DNA of 64,000 nucleotides. It comes from Acetobacter oryzifermentans. Lineage in GTDB: Bacteria; Pseudomonadota; Alphaproteobacteria; Acetobacterales; Acetobacteraceae. The position numbers and the translations under genes are program-made. The DNA lies in assembly GCF_001628715.1 (NCBI RefSeq), contig NZ_CP011120.1, forward strand, positions 1,829,501-1,893,500. The letters run 5' to 3'. The first letter of the stretch is position 1; every line of letters begins with the position of its first letter. Of the stretch, positions 55,128 to 64,000 are shown one piece after another. A model generated the notes under the pieces. The model ran no database searches and had not been told where the DNA came from. It saw only the letters and a list, made by a program, of their open reading frames with translations.

Positions 55128-55895
55128 TCAATCCGCAGACTTGCGCGCTAACTCTAGAAAACGGGCGGCATCGGCCACTTCCCGCTGTATACCGGCAATA
55201 CGGTCTGTTATTTCCGTATCCTCACCCCATACAGCCATCTGCATACGTTCATCCAGCGTTGCACTGGCCACCAGCTCATCTACAGAACCTGCACCATTCA
55301 CCAGCGCCAAACCCAGCACAAGGCTCCCCAATGCAGGCACGGAAACAGCAAGCACAGCCAATTCCGCTGGGTTCAGCTTTTCCATGGCATCATAGAGCTT
55401 TTGCAACGACTCTTCAGGCTGCACAATTGGCATCACGCCAGAGGATGTGTGCAGGGTGACACCATATTGCTTACGCAGCCACTCCAGCCACGGGTTCCAT
55501 TCCTTACGCTGGGCTTGTGCCAGCTTACCTTCTCCCGGTTCCCGGTAGCACAGCAGATCACTTCCCGCATAAGCCAGAAGGCTGCGTAAAACCCCTTCCC
55601 GCTCAGCAGGAATACGCTCGATCATGGAGCCTGCAATGCCGGTAAGAGGCAAATCTGCAGGTGAAAAACGACCATCTGCATTTTGCCCGGCAGCTTGCCA
55701 TTCCGCCGCCAGTGCATCTGCCAACGCGCGAGACTTTACGCATAGCGGAGTCTTGCGTGGCAGACGAATGCTGCGCCCATCAAGTTGCACCACAAAGCCC
55801 TGCTCTTCCGGCGTGACATTGGCCTGCTTCCAGAACCGCTTACGGCCAGCAGGCGCATTGCCAGAAACATTATGTTCAGTAGATGCCATTTTCAT
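55128..55895 (-). CDS. ATP12 family chaperone (F1-ATPase assembly)
   Basis: 255 residues. RFWKQANVTPEEQGFVVQLDGRSIRLPRKTPL (about 20-51), ALAAEWQA, TGIAGSMIERI, DLLCYREPGEGKLAQAQRKEWNPWLEWL. These match ATP12, which binds the F1 alpha subunit before assembly in mitochondria. Bacterial homologues are largely alphaproteobacterial. The ATG overlaps the AsmA gene stop by four bases. Whether it has the same role here is inferred. Confidence 0.9.
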   Translation of the reverse strand: MKMASTEHNVSGNAPAGRKRFWKQANVTPEEQGFVVQLDGRSIRLPRKTPLCVKSRALADALAAEWQAAGQNADGRFSPADLPLTGIAGSMIERIPAEREGVLRSLLAYAGSDLLCYREPGEGKLAQAQRKEWNPWLEWLRKQYGVTLHTSSGVMPIVQPEESLQKLYDAMEKLNPAELAVLAVSVPALGSLVLGLALVNGAGSVDELVASATLDERMQMAVWGEDTEITDRIAGIQREVADAARFLELARKSAD

Positions 55896-58045
55896 TGGAA
55901 CAGCCCCAAGCCACGCAACATGTTCATGACCTTTCCTTCCTTGCCCGCTTTTTTCTGCGGAGCATCTGGCCCAGCCACACCCTCACGCGCAGCGGAAAGC
56001 ATAGAGGGGCAACTATCTCCCTCTCCATCATTTCCACCAATACTTATGCCGTATCGGCCCTCGTAAGCCGGGTCCATACGCGGTTTGGGGTCTGACAATG
56101 TACCTGTAACTGCAACATCGGAAGAAGCCGAAGCCCCACCCAGCAACACGCGAGGAGACAGATGCATATCTAGCGCCTGAGAGCCCAGCCCCACTGTGCC
56201 GTGCCCATGCAGAACCAGAAACGGCGTTTCCAGCCCTAACATATCAATGTTGGCGTTACCCTGCGCAAACTGCATATGGCTGCCAAAGCACCTGACTGGC
56301 ATTTTGCCTTTAACAGGCACCTGTGGCCCTAAAAGGGTACGAATAGCGGCCCCACTTACGCTGCCATCCACAACCGAAACCCCAAGGTGACCATCCAGAT
56401 TGTTGCGCCGATCTTCCGGCGTTTCCCCTTGTGTGGAAACTGCTCCTACAAGCTGCACCGTGCCAGAAAGAGATGCAGAAAGGCCAAGCCAGCGCTCAAC
56501 AACAGGCAATGGTAAAAATACAGGATGCGCCGCCAATTCAATCTGAGGCACGGCACCTGCGACATCATACACCAAGCGGCCGACTTGTTGGAAACCATTG
56601 CCCTCTGCCTGCACGGGCTCAAGCGTTAGCCTGCTATTTTGCAACGTAGCATGCGTGCTGACATGCGCCCATGTAACACCTTGCCAATTTACACTTTGCG
56701 CCTGCACATCCACCGCACCATGCGCGCCACGCAGCACATCCGGCACAGCATGGTGCCGTATCAACGCAGCCGTATCGGCAACATCTATGCGGCCATCTAC
56801 CTTAAGATCATTGGCGGCTGGCAGATCACCACCGGGCGCCACATGCGCAAGCTGGCCATGCACATCCAACGCAGAAGCTCCAGCACTTAGGGTACCTGTG
56901 CCGTGTATGCTGGATTCACCCTGTGTGAGCGTTAAATCCACTGGCACAACCTGCTGCGCAACGTGCTCAGGCTGAGCCAACTGCTGTATTGTACCAACCG
57001 TGCCGCGCAGGCTTAATACCTGCGCCCCAACCTGACCATCAATCTGGGTCGTCACCGGGTCTGTTGGCCGGGCTGTGTCTATCACCACACGTGTTAACGC
57101 GGCCTGTGGCAACCATGCGCCCACATCCACATTTTCTGCCCGCACATGCAGGCTTTGTGGTGCAGGCTGCGCCCCCTGCCCACCAACAGCCATATCTATA
57201 GATACGTTACGGCCATCTGGCAGATTTGCATGCGGAAAAAAGACATTCAGGTCACGTAGTTGCGCAACAGAGCCACCAATCTGCAACGCATAAACCTTTT
57301 GGCCCTGTGGATCTGTGATGGACCCATCTATATGGGCCAACCCAGCAGGATGACCATTAACGGTAAGGGAAATTCTGAGCTGCATTGGCAACTGGGCAGA
57401 CATTGGCAACAAAGGCCCAGTTTGCCCGGTAAGCGCTAACTGACCAGCCCCTTTACGCAGCTTTACGTCAAAATCAGGCGCGTTACCTGAAAGCCCTTTA
57501 ACCTTGCCTTCGGCAACCTGAAACGCACCGGAGCGATGATGCACTGCATCAAGCCAAGCTACCTGCGCCTGCGTGAGTGAAAGGTCTGAGACCGTTAGAT
57601 TCCAGTGCATCTTACCGGAACTGGAAGAAGTCCCTCCACCACTGCTCTGACGCTCCTGCGGTGTGAAATGCCAGTCTGCCCGCCCATCCGCCAAACGCCG
57701 CAATTGCACTTGTGGGCTGATCAGGCTGACATCTTCAAACGCAATGCGGTGCGAAAACAGCGGCAACAATGCCAGCCGGGCACGGACTTGCCCGATATCC
57801 AGCATATTTACGCCATCTTCCGCCACGCTGGAAAGTTTGACGCCCTTTGCTTCCACCCATGGAAAAGGCAGAATCCACACATGCAACTGGCCGATTGCGA
57901 GGTGACGGCCTGTGCTACTTTCCACGGCATCGGCCAACCGTGTTTTAAGCCAATCTGCATCCTGTGTAGCAGATACAATCGTGGCACCGCCCAGCGCCAG
58001 AACAGCGGCCCCCGCCAACAGGCCGATTTTCCATTTCAGACGCAT
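55892..58045 (-). CDS. AsmA family envelope protein
   Basis: 717 residues. One N-terminal membrane helix (IGLLAGAAVLALGGATIVSA), then a long beta-rich periplasmic part with the AsmA N-terminal pattern (WVEAKGVKLSSVAE, LARLALLPLFSHRIAFEDVSLISPQVQL) and C-terminal AsmA repeats (LVYDVAGAVPQIELAAHP, LGLETPFLVLHGHGTVGLGSQALDMHLSPRVLLGG). Such proteins are thought to carry lipids between membranes. The stop overlaps ATP12's start, so the two are coupled; rluC precedes it by 32 bases. Confidence 0.88.
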   Translation of the reverse strand: MRLKWKIGLLAGAAVLALGGATIVSATQDADWLKTRLADAVESSTGRHLAIGQLHVWILPFPWVEAKGVKLSSVAEDGVNMLDIGQVRARLALLPLFSHRIAFEDVSLISPQVQLRRLADGRADWHFTPQERQSSGGGTSSSSGKMHWNLTVSDLSLTQAQVAWLDAVHHRSGAFQVAEGKVKGLSGNAPDFDVKLRKGAGQLALTGQTGPLLPMSAQLPMQLRISLTVNGHPAGLAHIDGSITDPQGQKVYALQIGGSVAQLRDLNVFFPHANLPDGRNVSIDMAVGGQGAQPAPQSLHVRAENVDVGAWLPQAALTRVVIDTARPTDPVTTQIDGQVGAQVLSLRGTVGTIQQLAQPEHVAQQVVPVDLTLTQGESSIHGTGTLSAGASALDVHGQLAHVAPGGDLPAANDLKVDGRIDVADTAALIRHHAVPDVLRGAHGAVDVQAQSVNWQGVTWAHVSTHATLQNSRLTLEPVQAEGNGFQQVGRLVYDVAGAVPQIELAAHPVFLPLPVVERWLGLSASLSGTVQLVGAVSTQGETPEDRRNNLDGHLGVSVVDGSVSGAAIRTLLGPQVPVKGKMPVRCFGSHMQFAQGNANIDMLGLETPFLVLHGHGTVGLGSQALDMHLSPRVLLGGASASSDVAVTGTLSDPKPRMDPAYEGRYGISIGGNDGEGDSCPSMLSAAREGVAGPDAPQKKAGKEGKVMNMLRGLGLFQ

Positions 58046-58077
58046 GTGCGTTTCTCCTGTTTCAACTTAAACCGTCC

Positions 58078-59064
58078 TTATCCTTGGCCACCACGGCGTG
58101 ACGGTGGTGGTGTAGTGCCCGGCACAAACCCAAGGGTTCGGAAGGTTTCACGCATATGCGGCGGCAATTCGGCACTTACGGTTAAGCGCCCACCAGCCGG
58201 ATGAGGCATATCCAGCATACGGGCATGCAGATGCAGTCTATCTGTAAAACCGGAAGGATGTGCAGCCGCCCCACCATATTTGGGATCACCCAAAATAGGC
58301 GTACCTAAAGACTCGCAATGCACACGTAACTGATGCGTACGCCCGGTAAGCGGTGAAAGCTCCAGCCAAGAAAACTTGCGCGCAGCCGAATCCAGCACTT
58401 CGTAAACAGAACGTGCAAATTGCGCATCGGCATCTTTGCGGTCTGCCGCCACGGTTATGGAACCGGGACCTGCACCCAAACGCGCCAATGGCTGGTCTAT
58501 TTCTCCCGAAAGTGGGTCAGGCCGCCCAACCACAACAGCCCAGTAGATTTTTTTTACATCCCGGCCACGGAAAGATGCGGCCAGCTTGGCAGCCACACCG
58601 GGTGTGCGAGCTAACAGCAGCAAGCCGGAAGTATCTTTATCAATCCGGTGCACCAGCCGTGGGCGCGGGTCATCTTCTTCCCGCAGGCCATCCAGCATCA
58701 TATCAATATGTTTGGTAATGCCGGGGCCACCCTGCACGGCAAGCCCTGCGGGTTTGTTAAGAACAATAACGTGCTTGTCCTGATACACCACCATCTTGCG
58801 GATTTCGCGCGCCAGTTTTTCATCCAGCGGGCGCGGCACATCTCGCGCGGGTTTAGCGGCCATGGGTATAGGGGGCACACGCACCGTTTGCCCTGGCTCC
58901 AGCCGAGTAGAAGCTTCTACCCTTTTGCCCTCAACACGAATCTGGCCTGTGCGGCACAGTTTTTGAAGCGCCCCCTGCGTAAGATGCGGGTAATGGCGGC
59001 GAAAATAGCGATCCAGACGAATACCATCTTCGTCTTCGCTTACGGTACGATTGACAACACTCAT
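58078..59064 (-). CDS. RluA-family 23S rRNA pseudouridine synthase (RluC/D-like)
   Basis: 328 residues. S4 domain at the N-terminus (RLDRYFRRHYPHLTQGALQKLCRTGQIRVEGKRV, about 17-50), catalytic Asp in LVHRIDKDTSGLLLLA, and ARTPGVAAKLAASFRGRDVKKIYWAVVVG. Closest in layout to RluC or RluD; the exact uridine cannot be called. Between rarA (16-base gap) and the AsmA gene. Confidence 0.9.
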   Translation of the reverse strand: MSVVNRTVSEDEDGIRLDRYFRRHYPHLTQGALQKLCRTGQIRVEGKRVEASTRLEPGQTVRVPPIPMAAKPARDVPRPLDEKLAREIRKMVVYQDKHVIVLNKPAGLAVQGGPGITKHIDMMLDGLREEDDPRPRLVHRIDKDTSGLLLLARTPGVAAKLAASFRGRDVKKIYWAVVVGRPDPLSGEIDQPLARLGAGPGSITVAADRKDADAQFARSVYEVLDSAARKFSWLELSPLTGRTHQLRVHCESLGTPILGDPKYGGAAAHPSGFTDRLHLHARMLDMPHPAGGRLTVSAELPPHMRETFRTLGFVPGTTPPPSRRGGQG

Positions 59065-59080
59065 GCGCCGATATTCACGA

Positions 59081-60442
59081 CTAACGCCGATCCCGCAAGC
59101 GGGACCACGTTTCTAGCCTGTGACGAACCTCCCGTTCATAGCCTCTGCCCGTTGGATTATAGAAGTTCTGCCGCCTCATACCGTCGGGAAAATAATTCTG
59201 ACCAGAAAAGCCTTCTTCCGCATCATGATCATACTGATAGCCCTTACCGTAGCCGATATCCTGCATCAGCTTTGTGGGGGCATTTAGAATATGTGCAGGC
59301 GGCATGAGGCTGCCTGTAGCCTTGGCGGCACGGCGCGCAGCACCATAGGCTTTATAAACTGCATTGGATTTGGGGGCTGTGGCCAGATGTACCACAAGCT
59401 GTGCCAAAGCCAGCTCCCCCTCTGGTGAGCCTAGGCGCTCATATGTTTCCCACGCAGCCACAGCCAATGGCAGGGCGTGTGGGTCTGCCATGCCTATATC
59501 TTCTGCGGCAAAGCGTGTCATACGGCGGGCTAGATAACGTGGGTCTTCCCCCCCTTCCAGCATGCGGGCAAACCAGTAGAGGGCCGCATCCGGATCTGAT
59601 CCGCGCATGGATTTATGCAGCGCGGAAATAAGATTGTAATGCTCTTCCCTATCCCGATCATACAAAATGGCGCGTTTTGCCAACAGGCGGGAAAGTGCCT
59701 GCGCATCCAGCGGCTTTTCTGTTTTCAGGCTTAAAAGCTGCTCCACCATGTTCAGCAGATAACGACCATCACCGTCCGCCATGGCGCGGAGGGTTACGCG
59801 TCCATCTTCCGTAAGCGGCAAGGGTCGGCCTGTTTCTTCTTCCGCCCTTACCAGAAGGGCTTCACAAGCAGGATCATCCAGCCGGTTCAGCACCATGACC
59901 TGACAGCGAGAAAGCAAAGCCGAGTTAAGCGCGAAGGAAGGATTCTCGGTTGTAGCGCCTACCAGCACAACGGTGCCGTCTTCCACAACAGGCAAAAAGC
60001 CATCCTGCTGCGCACGATTGAAGTGATGAATTTCATCTACAAACAGCAGTGTGCCACCACCAGCTTCTGCTTGCCTGCGTGCGTTCTCGAACGCTTTTTT
60101 CAGATCCGCCACACCAGAAAACACAGCGGAAAGCTGCACAAATTTCAGCCCCGCAGCTTGGGCCAACAGGCGCGCGATAGTGGTTTTACCTACACCCGGC
60201 CCACCCCACAAAATCAGACTGGCAAGAGAACCACGTTCAAGCATACGCGTTAGCGCACCCTCTGGCCCCAACAGGTGCGCTTGCCCTACCACATCTTCCA
60301 GCCGCTGCGGGCGCAAACGGTCGGCCAATGGCTGTGTGGGCGCTGGCTTTTTACGTGCGTCCGCGCTTCCCCCCTGCGATGGCTCAGGAGAAAGCCCAAA
60401 AAGATCATCACCCATTATCGGGGGTTCACGCTCTGCGGCCAT
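59081..60442 (-). CDS. rarA: Replication-associated recombination protein A (MgsA/RarA)
   Basis: AAA+ ATPase of the Mgs1/WRNIP1 group acting at stalled replication forks. 453 residues. RPQRLEDVVGQAHLLGPEGAL, Walker A GGPGVGKTT (about 79-87), Walker B LLFVDEIHHFNRAQQD, sensor VLVGATTENPSFALNSALLSR, C-terminal part GSDPDAALYWFARMLEGGEDPRYLARR. An internal ATG 27 bases in (MGDDLFGL) may be the true start. The lolA-rarA gap of 104 bases has a strong inverted repeat. Confidence 0.95.
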   Translation of the reverse strand: MAAEREPPIMGDDLFGLSPEPSQGGSADARKKPAPTQPLADRLRPQRLEDVVGQAHLLGPEGALTRMLERGSLASLILWGGPGVGKTTIARLLAQAAGLKFVQLSAVFSGVADLKKAFENARRQAEAGGGTLLFVDEIHHFNRAQQDGFLPVVEDGTVVLVGATTENPSFALNSALLSRCQVMVLNRLDDPACEALLVRAEEETGRPLPLTEDGRVTLRAMADGDGRYLLNMVEQLLSLKTEKPLDAQALSRLLAKRAILYDRDREEHYNLISALHKSMRGSDPDAALYWFARMLEGGEDPRYLARRMTRFAAEDIGMADPHALPLAVAAWETYERLGSPEGELALAQLVVHLATAPKSNAVYKAYGAARRAAKATGSLMPPAHILNAPTKLMQDIGYGKGYQYDHDAEEGFSGQNYFPDGMRRQNFYNPTGRGYEREVRHRLETWSRLRDRR

Positions 60443-60499
60443 GGCCTGCGTGCCTCACTTTAATCTGTCTCAATCTGTATGAATATATCGGCCCGCACG

Positions 60500-60534
60500 G
60501 CAGCTTTTTCCAGAAGAGAGGAGGAAAAAGCTGC
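60500..60534. other. Strong inverted repeat after lolA
   Basis: GCAGCTTTTTCC and GGAAAAAGCTGC, a perfect 12-bp stem with an 11-nt purine-rich loop, 13 bases after the lolA stop. The T-runs are inside the stem rather than after it, so classical termination is uncertain. Confidence 0.55.
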
Positions 60535-60546
60535 TTTCAACACAGT

Positions 60547-61215
60547 TTAATCGTTCTCTGCTGGCAGTACGAAGGTGCTGGCTGGAATATCTGCGCCTGC
60601 ATGCACATCAAACAAGGTTACACGGGTTTCCCGCCCCTGCGCATCCAGCACACTCCATGATCGCAGAGCAACTGGTGTTTCATAAAAAACCAATGTCAGA
60701 CTGCCATCACCGGGAGAAGACGTGCGCACAAGCGTTACCTGCACCAACCCGTTATCATGCTGAAAGCCCGTAACTGTTACATCATCTGTCAGGCTCACAT
60801 GGGGGCGCAGCAAAAGGCCCAATGGTGTACGCTCAATGGGAATAACCGTGGTTTGATCCAGTTGGTTATCCCGGAACACAACCTTCCCGCCATTTGCCAC
60901 CAGAAGCAGTGGGGATGGTGGATCATACGCCAAGCGCATCTGGCCGGGACGCTTCATCCATACGGTGCCGGTGGTGCGCTTTCCCTCTGCATCCAGTTGC
61001 TGAATACGGGCCTGAAAGGTTTTGGATTGGTTGAGCGCCTGCTCAATCCTCTTCAGCCATGCTTTATCTGATGCAGAAAGCGCCACTGCAGCCGGTGCGG
61101 AAGAAGATGCCACGGGAATAGCCGTTTCACCGGTATCGTCCTGTGCGTAAGCTTGGCTGCCAGCCAGAACCAACCCCATAGCCGCTGGCAGAACAGCCCG
61201 GAAAATGGATTTCAT
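60547..61215 (-). CDS. lolA: Outer-membrane lipoprotein carrier protein LolA
   Basis: 222 residues from the ATG at 61215 (MKSIFRAVLPAAMGLVLAGSQAYAQ, signal peptide cut near 25). The LolA fold follows: AWLKRIEQALNQSKTFQARIQQLDAEGKRTTGTVWMKRPGQMRLAYDPPSPLLLVANGGKVV, and PLGLLLRPHVSLTDDVTV. It carries lipoproteins from LolCDE to the outer membrane. Placed between ubiA (33-base gap) and rarA; the usual neighbour ftsK is absent. Confidence 0.9.
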   Translation of the reverse strand: MKSIFRAVLPAAMGLVLAGSQAYAQDDTGETAIPVASSSAPAAVALSASDKAWLKRIEQALNQSKTFQARIQQLDAEGKRTTGTVWMKRPGQMRLAYDPPSPLLLVANGGKVVFRDNQLDQTTVIPIERTPLGLLLRPHVSLTDDVTVTGFQHDNGLVQVTLVRTSSPGDGSLTLVFYETPVALRSWSVLDAQGRETRVTLFDVHAGADIPASTFVLPAEND

Positions 61216-61248
61216 GAACGTGGTTTCTTTCATATGAAACATGCAGGC

Positions 61249-62166
61249 TTATACAGCTATCAACCCAGCAACGAGCGCCAGCGCTACGGCCAGACCAATT
61301 TCTCGATTAGCCCGAAACTGAGCCAAGCACAAAGCGGGGCTTGTGGGGTCTACCTTAAGGGCCTGTTGCCACAACAATATGGCAGGCACCACCAAAGCCA
61401 CCCAAAACAACGGGCCAACCCCCGCCAAAACAGCCGCCACAGCCAACAAAACAAGCATCAGCCCGTAACAGGCGCCAATAAACCCACGTGCCCGACCCAC
61501 CATAAGGCGAGAGGTGGATTTTACACCAATACGGGCATCGTCTTCCATATCCTGAAAGCCGTAGATGGTATCAAACCCCAGTTGCCAAACGATGGTTGCC
61601 GCATACAAAGCTGCCTGCGCCCAAGATAAATGCCCTGCGGCTGCCGCATACCCCATGGGGGCGCCAAACCCAAAGGTAAAGCCCATGACAAGCTGTGGCC
61701 ACCACGTAAACCGCTTGGCCAATGGGTAAAGCGCTACCAACAGCAGGGATGACACACCCAACACCCACGAAAGGGTGTTCAACTGCACCAGAACAGCCAA
61801 GCCTGCCAGTAAAAGCAGCACCAAAAACAGTGTCGCCTGCTTCATGCTCAACGCGCCAGATGCCAGTGGCCGCCCCGCTGTGCGCGCCACCTGCCGATCT
61901 ATGTCCCTATCCCACATATCGTTTACAACGCAGCCTGCGGCCCGCATAACAAGGCTGCCAATACCAAACAGCACAATCAGCCGGATACGCTCGAAAGTAG
62001 CAACACCCTGAGGCAGCAGAATGCCCCACATGCCCGGCAGCCATAAAAGCCACGTACCTATGGGCCTATCCAGCCGTGCAAGCAAAGCATAGGCCTGCAA
62101 TGCTGGTGGTAGATGGGCAATCCACCCTGTAATGCGGATATCTGTATGGCTGGAAGAAACTGACAC
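61249..62166 (-). CDS. ubiA: 4-hydroxybenzoate polyprenyltransferase
   Basis: Membrane enzyme attaching the polyprenyl chain to 4-hydroxybenzoate in ubiquinone synthesis. 305 residues, about eight helices. First Asp-rich motif GCVVNDMWDRDID (about 78-90) with RTAGRPLASG, second motif DTIYGFQDMEDDARIGVKST. The start is a GTG at 62166. It and the COQ9 gene indicate a ubiquinone-based respiratory chain. Divergent from rsmE. Confidence 0.94.
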   Translation of the reverse strand: MSVSSSHTDIRITGWIAHLPPALQAYALLARLDRPIGTWLLWLPGMWGILLPQGVATFERIRLIVLFGIGSLVMRAAGCVVNDMWDRDIDRQVARTAGRPLASGALSMKQATLFLVLLLLAGLAVLVQLNTLSWVLGVSSLLLVALYPLAKRFTWWPQLVMGFTFGFGAPMGYAAAAGHLSWAQAALYAATIVWQLGFDTIYGFQDMEDDARIGVKSTSRLMVGRARGFIGACYGLMLVLLAVAAVLAGVGPLFWVALVVPAILLWQQALKVDPTSPALCLAQFRANREIGLAVALALVAGLIAV

Positions 62167-62274
62167 GGCTGCTCACGTATCCTGTTCAGAAAGGCATATG
62201 GTGTTAAGGGCTGGTGTTCTATGCCACAAAGCGGGAATCACTTACACCTTTCAGCTTAGACAGACCCGGTAACC

Positions 62275-63048
62275 ATGGTTGTAACAGATGCCACAGCGCA
62301 CCTTCCGCGCCTTTACAATGCTCCAGAAACGTTGGGAGACGCCCAAACAGGCCTAACTCTGCCCATCGCGCCAGATCAGGCCCGCTACCTGGGCACCGTG
62401 CTGCGCAAAAAAGCCGGAGACCATGTGCGCATCTTCAACGCAAAAAGTGGAGAATGGCTGGCCCGCATTACGGAAATCCGGAAGGATAAAGGTTTTTTTG
62501 CGCTAGAACACCAATTGCGCTCCCCCACGCCACAACCTGCTTTGGTTCTGGCTTTTGCCCTATTAAAGCGTGATGCCACCGACTTGGCCTTGCGCATGGG
62601 CACGGAACTGGGTGTCACGCACTTTGTGCCCCTTATAACCGAACGCACCAATACTCACCGCATCAACCCAGACCGCCTGCACGCCATCGCCACCGAAGCC
62701 ACGGAGCAATGTGAGCGCTTTGATGTGCCACATATAGAGTCCCCACAGTCATTCACAGATTTTCTGGCAAGCTGGCCACAGGAACACCGCCTGTTTGCAG
62801 CCATAGAACGTGGAGAGAACCGGGCAATACATACCCCCGCGCTGTTACCCGATGCACATGCAGGTGATGGTTTTTTAGTTGGCCCTGAAGGTGGCCTAAG
62901 TGATAGAGAATGTCAGATGATGCTGAAATATTCCTGCATCACCCCAATATCCCTAGGCCCGTTGGTGTTGCGGGCTGATACAGCCGTTGCTGCTGGGCTT
63001 GCTCTTATAGGCTGTGGCTTGCGTTCGGCTGCGGTTTTGTCACAATAA
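62275..63048 (+). CDS. rsmE: 16S rRNA m3U1498 methyltransferase
   Basis: SPOUT-fold RNA methyltransferase. 257 residues. PUA-like N-terminal part with HVRIFNAKSGEW, then AFALLKRDATDLALRMGTELGV, ERTNTHRINPDRL, EATEQCERFDVP and the knot motif FLVGPEGGLSDRE ... ISLGPLVLRADTAV, all family hallmarks. Divergent from ubiA with a 108-base shared upstream region; gshA follows. Confidence 0.95.
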   Translation: MVVTDATAHLPRLYNAPETLGDAQTGLTLPIAPDQARYLGTVLRKKAGDHVRIFNAKSGEWLARITEIRKDKGFFALEHQLRSPTPQPALVLAFALLKRDATDLALRMGTELGVTHFVPLITERTNTHRINPDRLHAIATEATEQCERFDVPHIESPQSFTDFLASWPQEHRLFAAIERGENRAIHTPALLPDAHAGDGFLVGPEGGLSDRECQMMLKYSCITPISLGPLVLRADTAVAAGLALIGCGLRSAAVLSQ

Positions 63049-63117
63049 CGCTTCCATATCTTCGCTTTGCTGGCGCAGAGTGCGATTTCTCTGTTTTTCA
63101 AGGATCTGTGATACCCC

Positions 63118-64000
63118 ATGTCCAACCCCGGCGCATCAGATGAAACCCCTGCCCGCACCGTTGCACAGCTGGCCGAAGTGCTTGCGCAGGGATGCAAGCC
63201 GCGTGACGCATGGCGGATTGGCACGGAACACGAAAAATTCGGCTTTCTGCGTCCAGAATCCGTAAAAGAAGGGCAAAAAGCTTATTCTGCCCCGCCTTAT
63301 GCCCCCAATGGTATTGAAGCGCTGCTCAAAGGTCTGCAAAAGTTTGAGCCGGATGATTGGACATCTGTTCTCGATAACAACAACATCATCGGCCTGAAAG
63401 GGCGTGGTGAAGCCGCAGGGGCTGCTATTTCCCTTGAACCTGCTGGGCAGTTTGAACTTTCTGGCGCGCCTTTGCGCACGTTGCACGAAACAGCAGAAGA
63501 ACTGACAGCCCATTTTGATGCAGTACGCCCTATTGCACGTGAACTTGGGCTGGGGTTTGCCCCTTTGGGGTTCCACCCCACTGCCACACGGGCAGAACTG
63601 CCGTGGATGCCAAAATCCCGCTACGCCATTATGCGTGAATACATGCCCAAAGTTGGCTCAATGGGTTTGGACATGATGCAGCGTACCTGCACCGTGCAGG
63701 TTAATCTGGATTTTGGGTCTGAGCAGGACATGGTGCGCAAAATGCGTGTTTCCATGGCGCTACAACCTGTAGCTACAGCCCTGTTTGCCAATTCTCCTTT
63801 TGTAGAAGGCAAGCCCAACAACATTCTTTCCAACCGCGCGCAGGTCTGGACAGATACAGACAACGCCCGCTCCGGCATGCTGGCATGTGTGTTTGAAGAT
63901 GACTTCAGTTTTGAACGCTATGTGGAATGGGTGCTGGATGTGCCCATGTATTTCATTATGCGTGATGGCAAGATGCGCAACGTGGCGGGCCGCTCCTTCC
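63118..64000 (+). CDS. gshA: Glutamate-cysteine ligase (plant/alphaproteobacterial type), N-terminal part
   Basis: Open at the window's right edge; 294 complete codons from the ATG at 63118, 69 bases after rsm[15 protein letters not shown] (about 31-44) is the GCS2 ATP-glutamate site, [22 protein letters not shown] (about 101-122) follows, and [25 protein letters not shown] is the later core. This class is about 450 residues, so roughly a third is missing. With gshB at 25870-26865 it completes glutathione synthesis. Confidence 0.93.
   Translation, partial: MSNPGASDETPARTVAQLAEVLAQGCKPRDAWRIGTEHEKFGFLRPESVKEGQKAYSAPPYAPNGIEALLKGLQKFEPDDWTSVLDNNNIIGLKGRGEAAGAAISLEPAGQFELSGAPLRTLHETAEELTAHFDAVRPIARELGLGFAPLGFHPTATRAELPWMPKSRYAIMREYMPKVGSMGLDMMQRTCTVQVNLDFGSEQDMVRKMRVSMALQPVATALFANSPFVEGKPNNILSNRAQVWTDTDNARSGMLACVFEDDFSFERYVEWVLDVPMYFIMRDGKMRNVAGRSF

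Overview
The window looks like chromosomal DNA of an acetic acid bacterium (Acetobacteraceae, probably Acetobacter). I base this on the alphaproteobacterial gene families present (Ros/MucR regulator, ATP12 and COQ9 homologues, Atm1-type exporter, PmtA-type methyltransferase, plant-type glutamate-cysteine ligase) and on the moderate-GC, densely packed gene order. No search was possible, so genus and product names rest on motif recognition. I see no insertion sequence, prophage, integrase, CRISPR array or rRNA operon. Nearly everything is core housekeeping.

Layout. 1-3500: a partial secreted protein, a stand-alone fusA, rpmB and a small hypothetical gene, all on the minus strand. 3.6-16.8 kb: an Atm1-like ABC exporter, a DUF4743/Nudix hydrolase, a TPR protein-mutS-glnD operon, an M32 carboxypeptidase and a royal-jelly-like secreted protein. 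16.9-22.3 kb (plus): thrC, an M16 peptidase coupled to pmbA, a Tim44-like protein and a small membrane protein. 22.3-24.7 kb (minus): a relic cytochrome-oxidase cluster made of a degenerate subunit-I-like protein, ctaB (heme O synthase) and a small CoxF-like peptide. 24.8-30 kb: a phosphatidylethanolamine methyltransferase, gshB and a coupled Lrp-GT2/GtrA-GT83 set. 30.3-37.9 kb: trxB, a LysR regulator, mucR behind an apparent leader ORF, ihfB, a UdgX-type uracil-DNA binder, murJ, an AI-2E permease and tRNA-Pro(GGG). 38-42.3 kb (minus): DUF177, rpmF, plsX, fabH, ihfA and a MerR regulator with a hexamer tandem repeat. 42.5-47 kb: bamE, then def-COQ9-MarR-OmpR-type regulator-sensor kinase. 47.2-54.4 kb: rpsU (plus), then leuCDB and ffh, rpsP-rimM-trmD-rplS (minus). 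54.5-62.2 kb (minus): ubiA, lolA, rarA, rluC, an AsmA protein, an ATP12 homologue and a Spy-like protein. 62.3-64 kb (plus): rsmE and a partial gshA.

Themes. Translation (fusA, rpmB, rpsU, rplS, rpsP, trmD, rimM, def, rsmE, rluC, ffh), envelope lipid and outer-membrane biogenesis (plsX, fabH, pmtA-like, murJ, bamE, lolA, AsmA, GT83), quinone and heme supply for respiration (ubiA, COQ9, ctaB, ATP12), and glutathione/thiol chemistry (gshA, gshB, trxB, the Atm1-type exporter).

The standout is the 418-residue protein at 23423-24679. By eye it aligns along most of its length with heme-copper oxidase subunit I. It keeps both low-spin-heme axial histidines (H67, H321) and has lost every CuB and high-spin-heme ligand. 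Its stop codon overlaps the start of ctaB. It therefore looks like a conserved, non-catalytic, single-heme derivative of subunit I tied to heme O synthesis.
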